A stretch of 64,000 bases of DNA from Crocinitomicaceae bacterium (GTDB lineage: Bacteria; Bacteroidota; Bacteroidia; Flavobacteriales_D; Crocinitomicaceae): the NCBI GenBank assembly GCA_020436025.1, contig JAGQYP010000007.1, positions 31,275-95,274 of the forward strand, read 5' to 3'. The notes beneath the pieces are model-generated. The model was given only the letters and a program-made list of their open reading frames with translations. It had not been told where the DNA came from and did not search any database. The translations under genes and the position numbers were made by a program. Every line of letters begins with the position of its first letter. Position 1 is the first letter of the stretch. Shown in pieces: positions 17,979 through 26,590 of this stretch.

Positions 17979-18506
17979 ATGAAAACAAACTTAAATAGAA
18001 GAATATCAAGTAAGAAGGTGCAAAACAGCCTATTAACAATGCTTTTCATTATTATATGCTTGCCTAGTTTTAGTCAGAACATCATCTTTGCTGACAGTGT
18101 TATTATTCCCCCAAAAATGAAAATTGATAAGATGGGGTGGATCGAAGGAAGCTGGAAATCCAGTGGAGAAAAAATTACAATTCAGGAAACATGGACAAGA
18201 AACGGCGCACATTCAATGATGGCCGTAGCGAGTATCTATGAACAAGACAAAATCATTCTTTTTGAAGTGTGCACAATTACGGAAGAAAAGGGGACATTAA
18301 TTCTCAGAATTCGTCATTTTGATAATCAGTTAAATGCCTGGGAAGAGAAAAACAGTCCGAAATTATTACCTCTCATAAAAGCTGAAAAAAATAGAATTTA
18401 CTTTCACGGATATACATTTGAGAAAAACGGAAAAGACCAAATGACCCTGTACATTCAATCAACTCCTAAAGATCAGATTTTGACCATTCCTTATGTCAGA
18501 ATTTAA
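17979..18506 (+). CDS. Secreted DUF6265-like protein
   Basis: The 175-residue protein has a basic N-terminus and then a signal-type hydrophobic stretch (LLTMLFIIICLPSFSQ). The mature part resembles the DUF6265 layout: IEGSWKSSGEKITIQETWT, then GAHSMMAVASIYEQDKIILFE and LRIRHFDNQLNAWEE. This suggests a lipocalin-like beta-barrel. The assignment rests on the W-E-x-W-x-x-G pattern and is tentative. It is a single gene. Confidence 0.6.
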   Translation: MKTNLNRRISSKKVQNSLLTMLFIIICLPSFSQNIIFADSVIIPPKMKIDKMGWIEGSWKSSGEKITIQETWTRNGAHSMMAVASIYEQDKIILFEVCTITEEKGTLILRIRHFDNQLNAWEEKNSPKLLPLIKAEKNRIYFHGYTFEKNGKDQMTLYIQSTPKDQILTIPYVRI

Positions 18507-18575
18507 ACAATGGTCTGTTTTTTGATATTTATCTGAGAAATAAAATTCGTAAATTCGAAATCAAACTATTTAGAT

Positions 18576-19067
18576 ATGAAAAATACATTAATTGCATTCC
18601 TGCTATTTACCTTAACTACACCCTTATTTGCTCAAGAAGATCACAAAGGATTGAATTATGAAACTATTGAGGAGGCTCAAAAAGCAAGTAAAAAAGATGG
18701 AAAACCCATTTTAATTGATGCCAATACACTTTGGTGTGGGCCATGTAAAATGCTTGCAAAATCTTTTGAAGACAAAGAAGTGGCAGCTTATTTAACCGAG
18801 AATTTCCATATTGTTAACTTCAATGCAGAAGGAAATGAAGTAATCAAATTTAATGGGGTAACCTATGAAAACCCGGATTACAAACCTGAAAACAAATTCA
18901 AGAGAAATAGCCAGCATCAACTTGCGAGAAAATTAAACGTGACGGCTTATCCAACCATCATGTTTGTGGACAGTAAGGGTGAATTATTTAAAACCGAATT
19001 AGGGTATAGAACTCCTGCTCAACTTATGGATTTATTGAAAGCCATAGTTGCCGATCAATCCAAGTAA
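18576..19067 (+). CDS. Secreted thioredoxin-fold protein
   Basis: The 163-residue protein has a signal peptide (MKNTLIAFLLFTLTTPLFAQ) followed by a thioredoxin fold. The redox motif is LWCGPCKMLAKSF (CGPC at about 53-56) and the cis-Pro loop is VTAYPTIMFVDSKGE. An insertion between them (KFNGVTYENPDYKPENKFKR) is typical of Bacteroidota DsbD-gamma/thioredoxin-like periplasmic proteins. It probably reduces or maintains disulfides in envelope proteins. A methyltransferase-like gene follows 11 bp later. Confidence 0.9.
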   Translation: MKNTLIAFLLFTLTTPLFAQEDHKGLNYETIEEAQKASKKDGKPILIDANTLWCGPCKMLAKSFEDKEVAAYLTENFHIVNFNAEGNEVIKFNGVTYENPDYKPENKFKRNSQHQLARKLNVTAYPTIMFVDSKGELFKTELGYRTPAQLMDLLKAIVADQSK

Positions 19068-19078
19068 AGGACTTGAAG

Positions 19079-19858
19079 ATGAAGCGGATCCATTTATTTG
19101 AATTTGAAGACCTCCCTTGGTTTCCGGATTTTGTCCGCGTATGCATGACCCGTTATTTATTATTGGTTCATAAATTGTTTGGATCCAGACCTGTTATCGC
19201 TGAGCTCTTAGCAAAAACACTCAAAGAAACGGGTAAAAATAAAATCATCGACTTATGCTCTGGGGCAGGTGGTCCAATGATCGAAGCTTATGAAGATTTG
19301 AAAAATGGAAACTTCAAAGACCTGGAAGTCAGTTTAAGTGACTTGTATCCCAATCAGTCGGCAGCAGAGGAGATCAATTCAAATGGAGATGCCAATTTGA
19401 GTTATATAACCCAGCCAGTAGATGCGACACATCCTCAAAAAGAATTAGATGGTTTACGTACCATGGTGTGCTCCTTTCATCACATGACTGAGCAAAATGC
19501 CAAAGCCATATTGAAAGATGCCAAAGACCAGAAACAACCTATTTTAATATTTGAAATTTCTGATAATAGTTCGCCTAAATTCCTTTGGTGGATTGCCTTT
19601 CCGATCAATATTTTTGTGGTGCTATTGCTTACCCCAATGATTAAACCTTTTACAAAGGAACAATTGATCTTCACCTACTTAATTCCTATACTTCCCATCG
19701 CCATCGCATGGGACGGAGCGGTATCCAACGCAAGAACCTATAGTCAGCATGATTTAGACCTATTGACCAAAGACTTGCAATCAGATGATTACATCTGGGA
19801 GAAAGGAATTGTCAAAGGCAAGGGAAATAAACTTTGGTTGGTTGGGAAACCGGTTTAA
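19079..19858 (+). CDS. Membrane-associated methyltransferase-like protein
   Basis: From the ATG at 19079 the product is about 259 residues. A Rossmann-type SAM motif is visible (NKIIDLCSGAGGPMIEAYED), followed by an acidic turn (VSLSDLYPNQSA) and a DGLRTMVCSFHHMT segment. After this there are two hydrophobic segments (LWWIAFPINIFVVLLLTPMI and LIFTYLIPILPIAIAWDGAV), so the C-terminal part may sit in the membrane. Similar proteins are annotated as class I methyltransferase-like; the substrate is unknown. A TTG two codons upstream is in frame but the ATG is the better start. It is probably co-transcribed with the thioredoxin gene. Confidence 0.65.
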   Translation: MKRIHLFEFEDLPWFPDFVRVCMTRYLLLVHKLFGSRPVIAELLAKTLKETGKNKIIDLCSGAGGPMIEAYEDLKNGNFKDLEVSLSDLYPNQSAAEEINSNGDANLSYITQPVDATHPQKELDGLRTMVCSFHHMTEQNAKAILKDAKDQKQPILIFEISDNSSPKFLWWIAFPINIFVVLLLTPMIKPFTKEQLIFTYLIPILPIAIAWDGAVSNARTYSQHDLDLLTKDLQSDDYIWEKGIVKGKGNKLWLVGKPV

Positions 19859-20332
19859 AGCAAGAGGATGGCCCTTCGATATGCTCAGGAACCGAATGAG
19901 CAAGAGCAAGAGTATTGTACTGGTGTTTTAAGTAAACAAAATCTGAGACTTGAGAATCTACCAAACTTTAATAGTTCAAATTCCTTTGTGTTTTGAAAAA
20001 CAGTCCTAGAATAGAATTCACAACACTTCGACTACTTCTCGACTTCACTTCGTTGCGCTCGAAGTTGCTCAGTGACCCTAAGTTAAAAACTTGAGAAAGG
20101 CCGCAATCACCCTAAATTAAATTACCTCTATACGTCAATGCGGCCTCTAATACCATCCATACCACGGTCGCTGAGCCGGACCGAGTGGAAAGAAGCTAAA
20201 GCGCAATGGAATCGAGGTTCAGTCGAAGCGTTTTGAGATTATTTCTAGATTATGGTGAAGTACCAACCTTAAAATCAAAGAAAATATTCACTACATTAGA
20301 ATAATATGGGACATCAATGAAATATTGTACAT
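19859..20332. repeat. Gene-free island with an inverted pair of dispersed-repeat-like units
   Basis: This 474-bp gap holds no convincing ORF. A unit at 20024-20077 (starts CACTTCGACT, ends GCTCAGTGACC) is matched in inverted orientation by 20166-20230 (starts GGTCGCTGAGC, ends AGTCGAAGCG), each end pair differing by one base. Between them AGGCCGCA (20098-20105) pairs with TGCGGCCT (20139-20146). A related fragment (CCTTCGATATGCTCAGGA) occurs near 19872. These CTTCGACT...GCTCAGT sequences resemble the short intergenic repeats seen in many Flavobacteriia. Confidence 0.7.
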
Positions 20333-20755
20333 ATGAATCAGAAATGCTATAAATATATTTTGACTATTATAATTGTTATTCTAGCCTCTTGTAAATATAA
20401 TATTGATGAAGAATTAACTCAAACACATACAAATATTGAAGGAGAAAAGCACATTAAAGATGATTCTTCAATGATTGTAAATGACTCAGAAAATAATAAT
20501 ATCGTCAAGACAATATTTAAAAGAGAACATTATGACTCAGTAATTTATTTATTTGATAATGGCAGCAAAAAAGTTGAAATACACATTAAGGATTATGAAG
20601 GATTAAGTTTAATTAGGTGGTATGATTTTAATGGAAATAAAAGGAGTTACGCAAAAATACAAGGAAGTCATATAATTGAAAAGGATTCTTTTAATGGCGA
20701 AGGTACTTTAGTTCTATCAATTATTGATGATGATACAACTTTAAAAGATGATTAA
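20333..20755 (+). CDS. Small lipoprotein of unknown function
   Basis: The 140-residue product has a lipoprotein signal (KYILTIIIVILASCKYN, lipobox Cys about residue 20) and a polar, Asn/Asp-rich mature region. The base composition is more AT-rich than the neighbours and it stands alone after a repeat island, so it may be horizontally acquired. A C-terminal segment (KKVEIHIKDYEGLSLIRWYD) could be beta-stranded, with a slight resemblance to MORN-type antitoxin-like repeats. Family not recognised. Confidence 0.5.
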   Translation: MNQKCYKYILTIIIVILASCKYNIDEELTQTHTNIEGEKHIKDDSSMIVNDSENNNIVKTIFKREHYDSVIYLFDNGSKKVEIHIKDYEGLSLIRWYDFNGNKRSYAKIQGSHIIEKDSFNGEGTLVLSIIDDDTTLKDD

Positions 20756-20836
20756 AATAGAAGATAAATGCTTCCCGCCTAGTGTGGTAGAAAACAAAAT
20801 CTACTTTCCACTTACGACTCACCACTCACACCAGTA

Positions 20837-21598
20837 CTACATAAACCTTCTTTCCACCATTTCAACGAATTGAGAAACGGTTTCTGATTCTAGATCCCAG
20901 CTGTTTTTACCGGATAATTCGCCTAAGAGTTCCCTGGCCTCATCCGCATTATTCATTAGGTCTATGGCTTCAACTGATTGATTGAAATCATCCGCATTAC
21001 CACTGAACAAATCATTAATGAATGCAAACTTCACATTGATTCCTATTGCAGATTTTAAGTTTTGAATAGGTGTGTTTTTTAATTTGTTGGCTAATGAATT
21101 GTCTTCCTGACCAAAATAATTATCGTTCAAAGATCCGCTGGCTTTTCGTTCTTCGATGGCTGCACTTAAATTGGAAGAAGATGGTGTGGCTGTTTTCTTT
21201 TCTTCTGCTTTCGGTTCTTCTTTAACTTCTTCTTTCGGCTCTGGTTCTGCAGTTTCCTCTTCTTTTGCCGGTTCAGCATCAAATAAGTTGAACGAAAATG
21301 CGGGGGGCGTTTCTTCAGTTATTTCAGGTTCCACTTCAGGCTCTTCTTTTTCGACGATTACGTTGACTGGTTGAGTCTTTGTTTCGTTAGGGATGTCTGC
21401 TTTTGTCTCTTTAAGCTCAGTAGGTAGAAAATCGTTTTTAGCCGTGAGGTATTTCAATACGGCCACTTTCTCATTCATGGAATTTAGCAATTCTGTGAAT
21501 TCATGAAGATCTTGTAAAGAATAGTCCTTTTCCTGGATCTTTTTTGCGAGTTCTTTTACTCTTTTCCCCTGTTTTTCAATCGATTTCGAATCTGCCAT
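20837..21598 (-). CDS. Cytoplasmic protein with disordered acidic middle, unknown
   Basis: From the ATG at 21598 the product is about 253 residues (an in-frame ATG also exists at 21616). It has an N-terminal helical segment (about 1-65), a low-complexity Glu/Pro/Lys linker (EETAEPEPKEEVKEEPKAEE) and a compact C-terminal domain of about 110 residues with the sequence LKSAIGINVKFAFINDLFSG and DEARELLGELSGKNSWDLES. That last domain is conserved-looking and recalls unannotated Bacteroidota proteins. No catalytic motif. Divergent from the thymidine kinase operon. Confidence 0.65.
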   Translation of the reverse strand: MADSKSIEKQGKRVKELAKKIQEKDYSLQDLHEFTELLNSMNEKVAVLKYLTAKNDFLPTELKETKADIPNETKTQPVNVIVEKEEPEVEPEITEETPPAFSFNLFDAEPAKEEETAEPEPKEEVKEEPKAEEKKTATPSSSNLSAAIEERKASGSLNDNYFGQEDNSLANKLKNTPIQNLKSAIGINVKFAFINDLFSGNADDFNQSVEAIDLMNNADEARELLGELSGKNSWDLESETVSQFVEMVERRFM

Positions 21599-21718
21599 CT
21601 GTTGATAATTTTTCAAAACTATACCCCTGAGTCCCCAAATTTATCGCCTTTTAATTCTTAATTATGTAGTGCGGTCAAAAGTTTACTCACATTTTTAATT
21701 TAATAACGAAACAGGAGC

Positions 21719-22294
21719 ATGTTTATTGAGCAAATGCCTTATGATTCAAGGAAGCACGGATGGATTGAAGTCATTTGTGGATCCATGTTTTCGGGGAAAA
21801 CGGAAGAACTCATCCGAAGGCTTAAGCGCATTCAATTTACAGATCAAAAAATTGAAGTTTACAAACCCAAAGTAGACGATCGCTACCACCACACCAAAGT
21901 TGTCTCACACGACGAAACAGATTTTGAAGCTATTACAGTTGAAAATGCCGCTGAAATCAAAGAAAAATTCAAAAGATCGGATGTTGTTGCCATTGATGAA
22001 GCTCAGTTTTTTGATGAAGGACTCTTTGAAATCTGCAACTGGTTAGCTTCTCAAAAAGTGCGTGTAATTGTGGCTGGATTGGACATGGATTATTCTGGAA
22101 AACCGTTCGGACCAATGCCTGCCATCATGGCCACCGCGGAATATGTGACCAAGGTTCATGCGATTTGCGTTAAATGCGGAAGTCTGGCGAATTTCTCCTA
22201 CCGTATCACGAATAATAAAGATGTCATTGATGTTGGCGAAAAAGATAAGTATATTCCGCTTTGCAGATCTTGCTTCAACAAAATTGAACAGTGA
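21719..22294 (+). CDS. tdk: Thymidine kinase, type II
   Basis: The 191-residue protein has the P-loop GSMFSGKTEELIRRLKR, a Walker B-like DEAQFFDEGLFE, and a lid/zinc part with CVKCGSLANFSYR and CRSCF giving four Cys. It phosphorylates thymidine in nucleoside salvage. The MFIEQ start matches the usual Bacteroidota Tdk N-terminus. An AGGAG lies only one base before this ATG, so it is not a decisive ribosome site. The last base pairs overlap the GTG of murF-alr (GTGA at 22291-22294). Confidence 0.96.
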   Translation: MFIEQMPYDSRKHGWIEVICGSMFSGKTEELIRRLKRIQFTDQKIEVYKPKVDDRYHHTKVVSHDETDFEAITVENAAEIKEKFKRSDVVAIDEAQFFDEGLFEICNWLASQKVRVIVAGLDMDYSGKPFGPMPAIMATAEYVTKVHAICVKCGSLANFSYRITNNKDVIDVGEKDKYIPLCRSCFNKIEQ

Positions 22295-24633
22295 AACTTG
22301 AACTTCGCATACAAGAAATTTTAGACGTTTGTTCCGCCGAACTGCTTTCGGGAAATAAGAATGCTATTGTCAATCGAGTAGATATTGATTCCCGTGATGT
22401 TTACTTACCTGACCAAACCGCATTTATCTGCTTAAAAGGCAACAAAACAGATGGACATCAATTTATTGCCAGCCTATACGAACAAGGTTGCCGGACTTTC
22501 ATTGTTTCAGAAAGAACATCGGAATTGGAAGATGCAAACCTAATTCTTGTTAAGAACGCCCTTCAAGCCCTGCAGGAAATTGCTGCTTATCATCGTTCCA
22601 AATTTGACCTCCCAGTCATTGGCATTACAGGTAGTAATGGAAAGACCATTGTGAAAGAGTGGATCTATGAACTTCTGAAAGATGAATATTCCATAGTGCG
22701 AAGTCCTAAAAGTTATAACTCACAAATTGGGGTAGCGCTTTCTGTTTTGCAAATTAGAAAGGAACACGATCTAGCTCTTTTCGAAGCAGGTATAAGTTTG
22801 CACGGTGAAATGGATCGTTTGGAAAAAATGATTCAACCTACAATTGGAGTTTTTACAGGAATTGGAAAGGCGCATCATACTGGATTTGAATCGATGGAGC
22901 AGAAGATTACAGAGAAATTCAAATTATTTCAAAACTGTTCTAAGGTAGTCTGCAACGAAGAGTTTGAAACATATGCTACATCTCCTGTTTTGTCTTGGAG
23001 TAATGAGGATATTGAAATCCGAGGACATCAATCCTTTTTAAAATTACAAGACAAAGACTTGGTGGTGGATTTTTCAACTCAATTTCCTACAAACTTGATG
23101 AATTCCATCTTATGCGCTTCTTTATTTTCTGACCATTTTGAGCAGCATATATCAGACTTATCCTCACTTTCTCTAAGGCTGGAAACTGAAAATGGAAATC
23201 ATGGCAACATCATTATCAACGATGCCTATAGTTTTGATTTAGATTCCTTGAAAATAGCTTTGAATTATCAGTACCAACAATATCCAAAAGGAAAAAAATT
23301 ATTGATTGCTTCAGTGCCAGAGAAAGACATAGAAGACAATTTTTATAAGATCATAAACAATTACGATCTTGATGAAGTTTGGTTGATTGGGGATTCTAAG
23401 TCACATTCTAAGACCAAAATATTTGAAAGTAAAGAGGCCTTAATCGAAAGCGGAAGACTAGATGAGATTCAGGATACAGTGATTTTAATTAAAGGCTACC
23501 GCAAAGATCATTTGGAAGAGCTTACACTTAAATTAGAGGAAATTACCCATAAAACCTGGCTGGAAATCGATTTGTCTTCCATGCGAAACAATATTCGAGT
23601 ATTTCGAAAGCGACTTGCTCCTGGTACAAATTTATTGGCCATGGTTAAAGCATCTGCCTATGGAGGCGGTATGGATCGAATAGGGAAAGTTCTGGAAAAT
23701 GAAGGAATAGATTATCTGGGCGTGGCCTATACAGAAGAGGGAGTTAAACTTAGAAAGGCTGGAATCCATACCCCTACTCTTGTTATGAATTGTGAAAAAC
23801 ATTCCTTTGAGAAGCTGATTAAAAACAAACTTGAACCTTCAATTTATAATGATCAGATTTTAGAAGAATTTATCCGATTTCTGATCAAAAAGGGGATTAA
23901 AAATTATCCTATTCACCTGAAGATTGAAACAGGAATGAACCGACTTGGATTTCGTCAGTTTGATTTAAAAAAGGTTGCTGAGAAAATTGTGAGTCAGCCC
24001 GAAGTAAGAGTAAAATCGGTATTTTCCCACCTTTCTGCCTCAGATGATCCCAACGAAGAAGAATGGACCAATAAGCAGAGAAACATATTTGATCAGGCAG
24101 TTGGCGCATTAGAAAATGCTTTAGGGTATGGATTTCTTCGTCACTTGTATAATTCAAATGCCATTTTACATTTCAAACAAAACCCTTACGAAATGGCTCG
24201 CATGGGAATTGGCTTGTATGGGATAAGCGATCCACAACATTCAGAATTGGAGCCTGTTTTAAAATTAAAAACAAAAATCACCCAAATTCGAACTATTGAA
24301 AAAGGGGAATCGGTAGGGTATTCAAGGGCTTTCATTGCAAAAGATCCCATGCGAATAGGAGTATTGGCAATTGGATATGCTGATGGTCTTATGAGAAGTT
24401 ACTCCCAACCGGGTTCAGTCTTTCTTAAAGGGCAAAGAGCTCCAATCATAGGAAATATCTGTATGGACATGACCATGATCGACTTGTCTCAAATAGATGC
24501 CAAAGAAGGCGATGACGTGGAAATTTTTGGAGACCACATCTCCGTTCAGGAAGTAGCCGATAAAACCGGAACCATTCCTTATGAAATCTTCACTAGGATA
24601 TCTGATCGCGTGAAGCGGGTGTATTTGGATTAA
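22291..24633 (+). CDS. Bifunctional MurF ligase / alanine racemase
   Basis: The 780-residue protein starts at GTG 22291. The N-terminal part (about 1-420) is UDP-MurNAc-tripeptide:D-Ala-D-Ala ligase with the P-loop GITGSNGKTIVKEW and EAGISLHGEMDRLE. The C-terminal part (about 425-780) is PLP-dependent alanine racemase: THKTWLEIDLSSMRNNI, the PLP Lys in LAMVKASAYGGG, KIETGMNRLGF and YADGLMRSY. It supplies D-alanine and ligates D-Ala-D-Ala to the peptidoglycan precursor in the cytoplasm. The P-loop Thr follows the normal GKT pattern but the next residue is Ile instead of the more common Thr. The gene is coupled to tdk, and its stop overlaps tail-to-tail with the convergent DUF4239-like gene. 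Confidence 0.94.
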   Translation: MKLELRIQEILDVCSAELLSGNKNAIVNRVDIDSRDVYLPDQTAFICLKGNKTDGHQFIASLYEQGCRTFIVSERTSELEDANLILVKNALQALQEIAAYHRSKFDLPVIGITGSNGKTIVKEWIYELLKDEYSIVRSPKSYNSQIGVALSVLQIRKEHDLALFEAGISLHGEMDRLEKMIQPTIGVFTGIGKAHHTGFESMEQKITEKFKLFQNCSKVVCNEEFETYATSPVLSWSNEDIEIRGHQSFLKLQDKDLVVDFSTQFPTNLMNSILCASLFSDHFEQHISDLSSLSLRLETENGNHGNIIINDAYSFDLDSLKIALNYQYQQYPKGKKLLIASVPEKDIEDNFYKIINNYDLDEVWLIGDSKSHSKTKIFESKEALIESGRLDEIQDTVILIKGYRKDHLEELTLKLEEITHKTWLEIDLSSMRNNIRVFRKRLAPGTNLLAMVKASAYGGGMDRIGKVLENEGIDYLGVAYTEEGVKLRKAGIHTPTLVMNCEKHSFEKLIKNKLEPSIYNDQILEEFIRFLIKKGIKNYPIHLKIETGMNRLGFRQFDLKKVAEKIVSQPEVRVKSVFSHLSASDDPNEEEWTNKQRNIFDQAVGALENALGYGFLRHLYNSNAILHFKQNPYEMARMGIGLYGISDPQHSELEPVLKLKTKITQIRTIEKGESVGYSRAFIAKDPMRIGVLAIGYADGLMRSYSQPGSVFLKGQRAPIIGNICMDMTMIDLSQIDAKEGDDVEIFGDHISVQEVADKTGTIPYEIFTRISDRVKRVYLD

Positions 24634-25486
24634 TTTACCTCCTCTTCCTGTTCACTCAATTTATTATTGATCATTTCCTCTATTTCATTATCGGGCAAAA
24701 CATCTATTTCGATCAGTTTTTCTTCCATTGTAATCAGCGCCTCTTTGTAGAATTCGATACCACCAGTTTTTTCCCCTTTAAAGTAGGAGGACGTGATTAG
24801 AATAAAAGATAAAAGAACAGATCCTAAAATAGAATATGCCGATACAAAAATTACAGAAAGCTTAGTTTTTTCAAAGGTTGACAAAAAGATCAAAGACATC
24901 ATGAAAATAAAAAGCAACAAATAAAAGACCGGAGAAATATTAGCTTCTTTTCTATACAATCTAACCCCTCTTTTTTCATCCATTTGATCGAGTAAATTAA
25001 ATGAGTACGAAACTGTTTCTCAATAAAATTGGCAGGTTGCATTTTTAAAACCGCTGTTCTGAAATCGTCGTATTTCTCATTGGATTCACGAATGGTTTCT
25101 CTTTCAATTTCGAATCCAAATTCATTTTTTAAAACAAAATCTAGATAATCATGAAACACCGGCAACAGCTTTTTTTGATTCTTGACATTCAGATTTAAAA
25201 TTGATCGGGTTACATCATTGATTTGAGATACTTCTGCTCCTGAACTATTTCGGATATGAGTGAATTCTGATCGTACCTGAAAAAGGGTAATGGAAAACAA
25301 TAATGTAAGAATGCTAGCATTGACACTAAACAACATGGCAGCCAATTTAGAGTCATCTCCTGTAATGAATCCTTTGACTACCCTTCTTGCTTTAATATGA
25401 ATGAGTAAAGCAATTCCAATAATAAAAACGGACGTGATGCCAACTAAAACAAAAGGATTCACTCCAATAATCAATTCAAATAACAT
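24630..25486 (-). pseudogene. DUF4239-like membrane protein, split by an apparent one-base frameshift
   Basis: Two overlapping reading frames cover 25486-24899 and 24983-24630. The first holds one N-terminal membrane helix (VGITSVFIIGIALLIHI), a MLFSVNASILTLLFSITLF helix and a soluble helical part. Its end turns into an unlikely tail. The second frame begins with LLDQMDEKRGVRLYRKEA, followed by two helices (SPVFYLLLFIFMMSLIFL and an FVSAYSILGSVLLSFILI pair), which is the expected continuation of a DUF4239 (bestrophin-like) protein. The total of 857 bp is one base short of 286 codons. The shift must fall between about 24971 (a T6 run) and 25020. The product would be about 285 residues if restored. 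Confidence 0.55.
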
Positions 25487-25642
25487 AAGCGTCTTCTCTT
25501 TTTCTCTGAAAATACTCTTTTTGTAGTAGAATTAGTGCGTAAAACTATTCAATTATAATTTATTCTGACATCAAAATCATCTTGCTTAAATTAAATTTCT
25601 CCACATAATTTAATATTCCTACTGAATACCAGCTGTTTTTCA

Positions 25643-25650
25643 TATTTTTG
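25643..25650 (+). promoter_or_regulatory. -7 box of the 25669 gene
   Basis: TATTTTTG matches TAnnTTTG and precedes the ATG at 25669 by 18 bases. The upstream in-frame TTG at 25648 overlaps it, so the ATG is the better start. Confidence 0.5.
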
Positions 25651-25668
25651 GTTCAAACTGAATTGAAA

Positions 25669-26502
25669 ATGAAAAAGATAGTATTGATCCTATTACTTTC
25701 CTTATTCGCTAATGCTGGAATTTCTGCAGCTGTGAAGCTTAAGGGAAAAATCGGCGGAAAATATGGAATTGAAATGGAGTTGGAGGCAAGCAAGGATGCA
25801 AAAAATCCAATTCAGGGTAAATACCATTATGATGGGAAAACGACTGATCTCACATTGAAAGGAGTGATGTATGGCGATTATGTTGTGTATCTAGAAGAAT
25901 ACAACTCCGAAGGAAAAAACACCGGATCTTTTTACCTTTCTTATGAAGAGAAAAAGTGGTCAGGAAAATGGACAGGAACCGAAAAATACTTTGATGTCGA
26001 ATTGACCGTACAATCTGGAGATATGAGTCAGTTTAAGGAATTTGACATGGCTGAATTACAAAAAAAATGTAGTTCCTCATTAACTGGAAGCTATGCTTAC
26101 GATTATTATTTTCTAAATGATATGTGGCTTCAAGAAACCGGTAATATGGAAGTTGGTTTCAACGGAGGAGTTGTATCTGTAAAAGAAGTTCATAAAGACA
26201 CTCTAGAAATTCGTTTTGAATTGCTTTGTGGACCGACTTATCACATCGCCTACTTTGATGGGGACGCCGTAAAAACAGGAAAGAATCAATACGAATTCAA
26301 CACCGCTCTTTACGAAGGAGAGGAAGCTTGTCATTTGGTTTTCACTTTCACAGAGAAAAAAGTAACGATCTCTCAAAAGTCTTCAAGCATGGATTGTGAA
26401 TTTGGAGCCAGGGCCTATGCCGATGGAGATTTCACTAAAATCAGTGATAAAATATCGACCAAAGAAACCGTGGGAATTGAGGATGTTTTGAAGTTGAAGT
26501 GA
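25669..26502 (+). CDS. Secreted protein of unknown function
   Basis: From the ATG at 25669 the product is about 277 residues with a clean signal peptide (MKKIVLILLLSLFANAGISA). The N-terminal half shows repeated strand-turn-strand patterns (GKIGGKYGIEMELEA, GKYHYDGKTTDLTLKG, YEEKKWSGKWTGTEK), which suggests a lipocalin-like barrel. The second half has a few Cys (KCSSSL, LLCGPTY, EEACHLVF, MDCEFG) that may form disulfides. No catalytic site. It is a single gene with its own promoter. Confidence 0.65.
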   Translation: MKKIVLILLLSLFANAGISAAVKLKGKIGGKYGIEMELEASKDAKNPIQGKYHYDGKTTDLTLKGVMYGDYVVYLEEYNSEGKNTGSFYLSYEEKKWSGKWTGTEKYFDVELTVQSGDMSQFKEFDMAELQKKCSSSLTGSYAYDYYFLNDMWLQETGNMEVGFNGGVVSVKEVHKDTLEIRFELLCGPTYHIAYFDGDAVKTGKNQYEFNTALYEGEEACHLVFTFTEKKVTISQKSSSMDCEFGARAYADGDFTKISDKISTKETVGIEDVLKLK

Positions 26503-26590
26503 TTTGTTGACTTATTGATTTAGGATTGTATGACTTAGTGACCTTTTGTTTTTTGACTAGATTGATTTTATAAATTTAGATATTCAACCG

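Noticed and set aside
24971..25020. Programmed -1 frameshifting in the DUF4239-like gene
   Set aside because: No canonical X-XXY-YYZ heptamer occurs in the proper frame and no strong downstream structure was seen.
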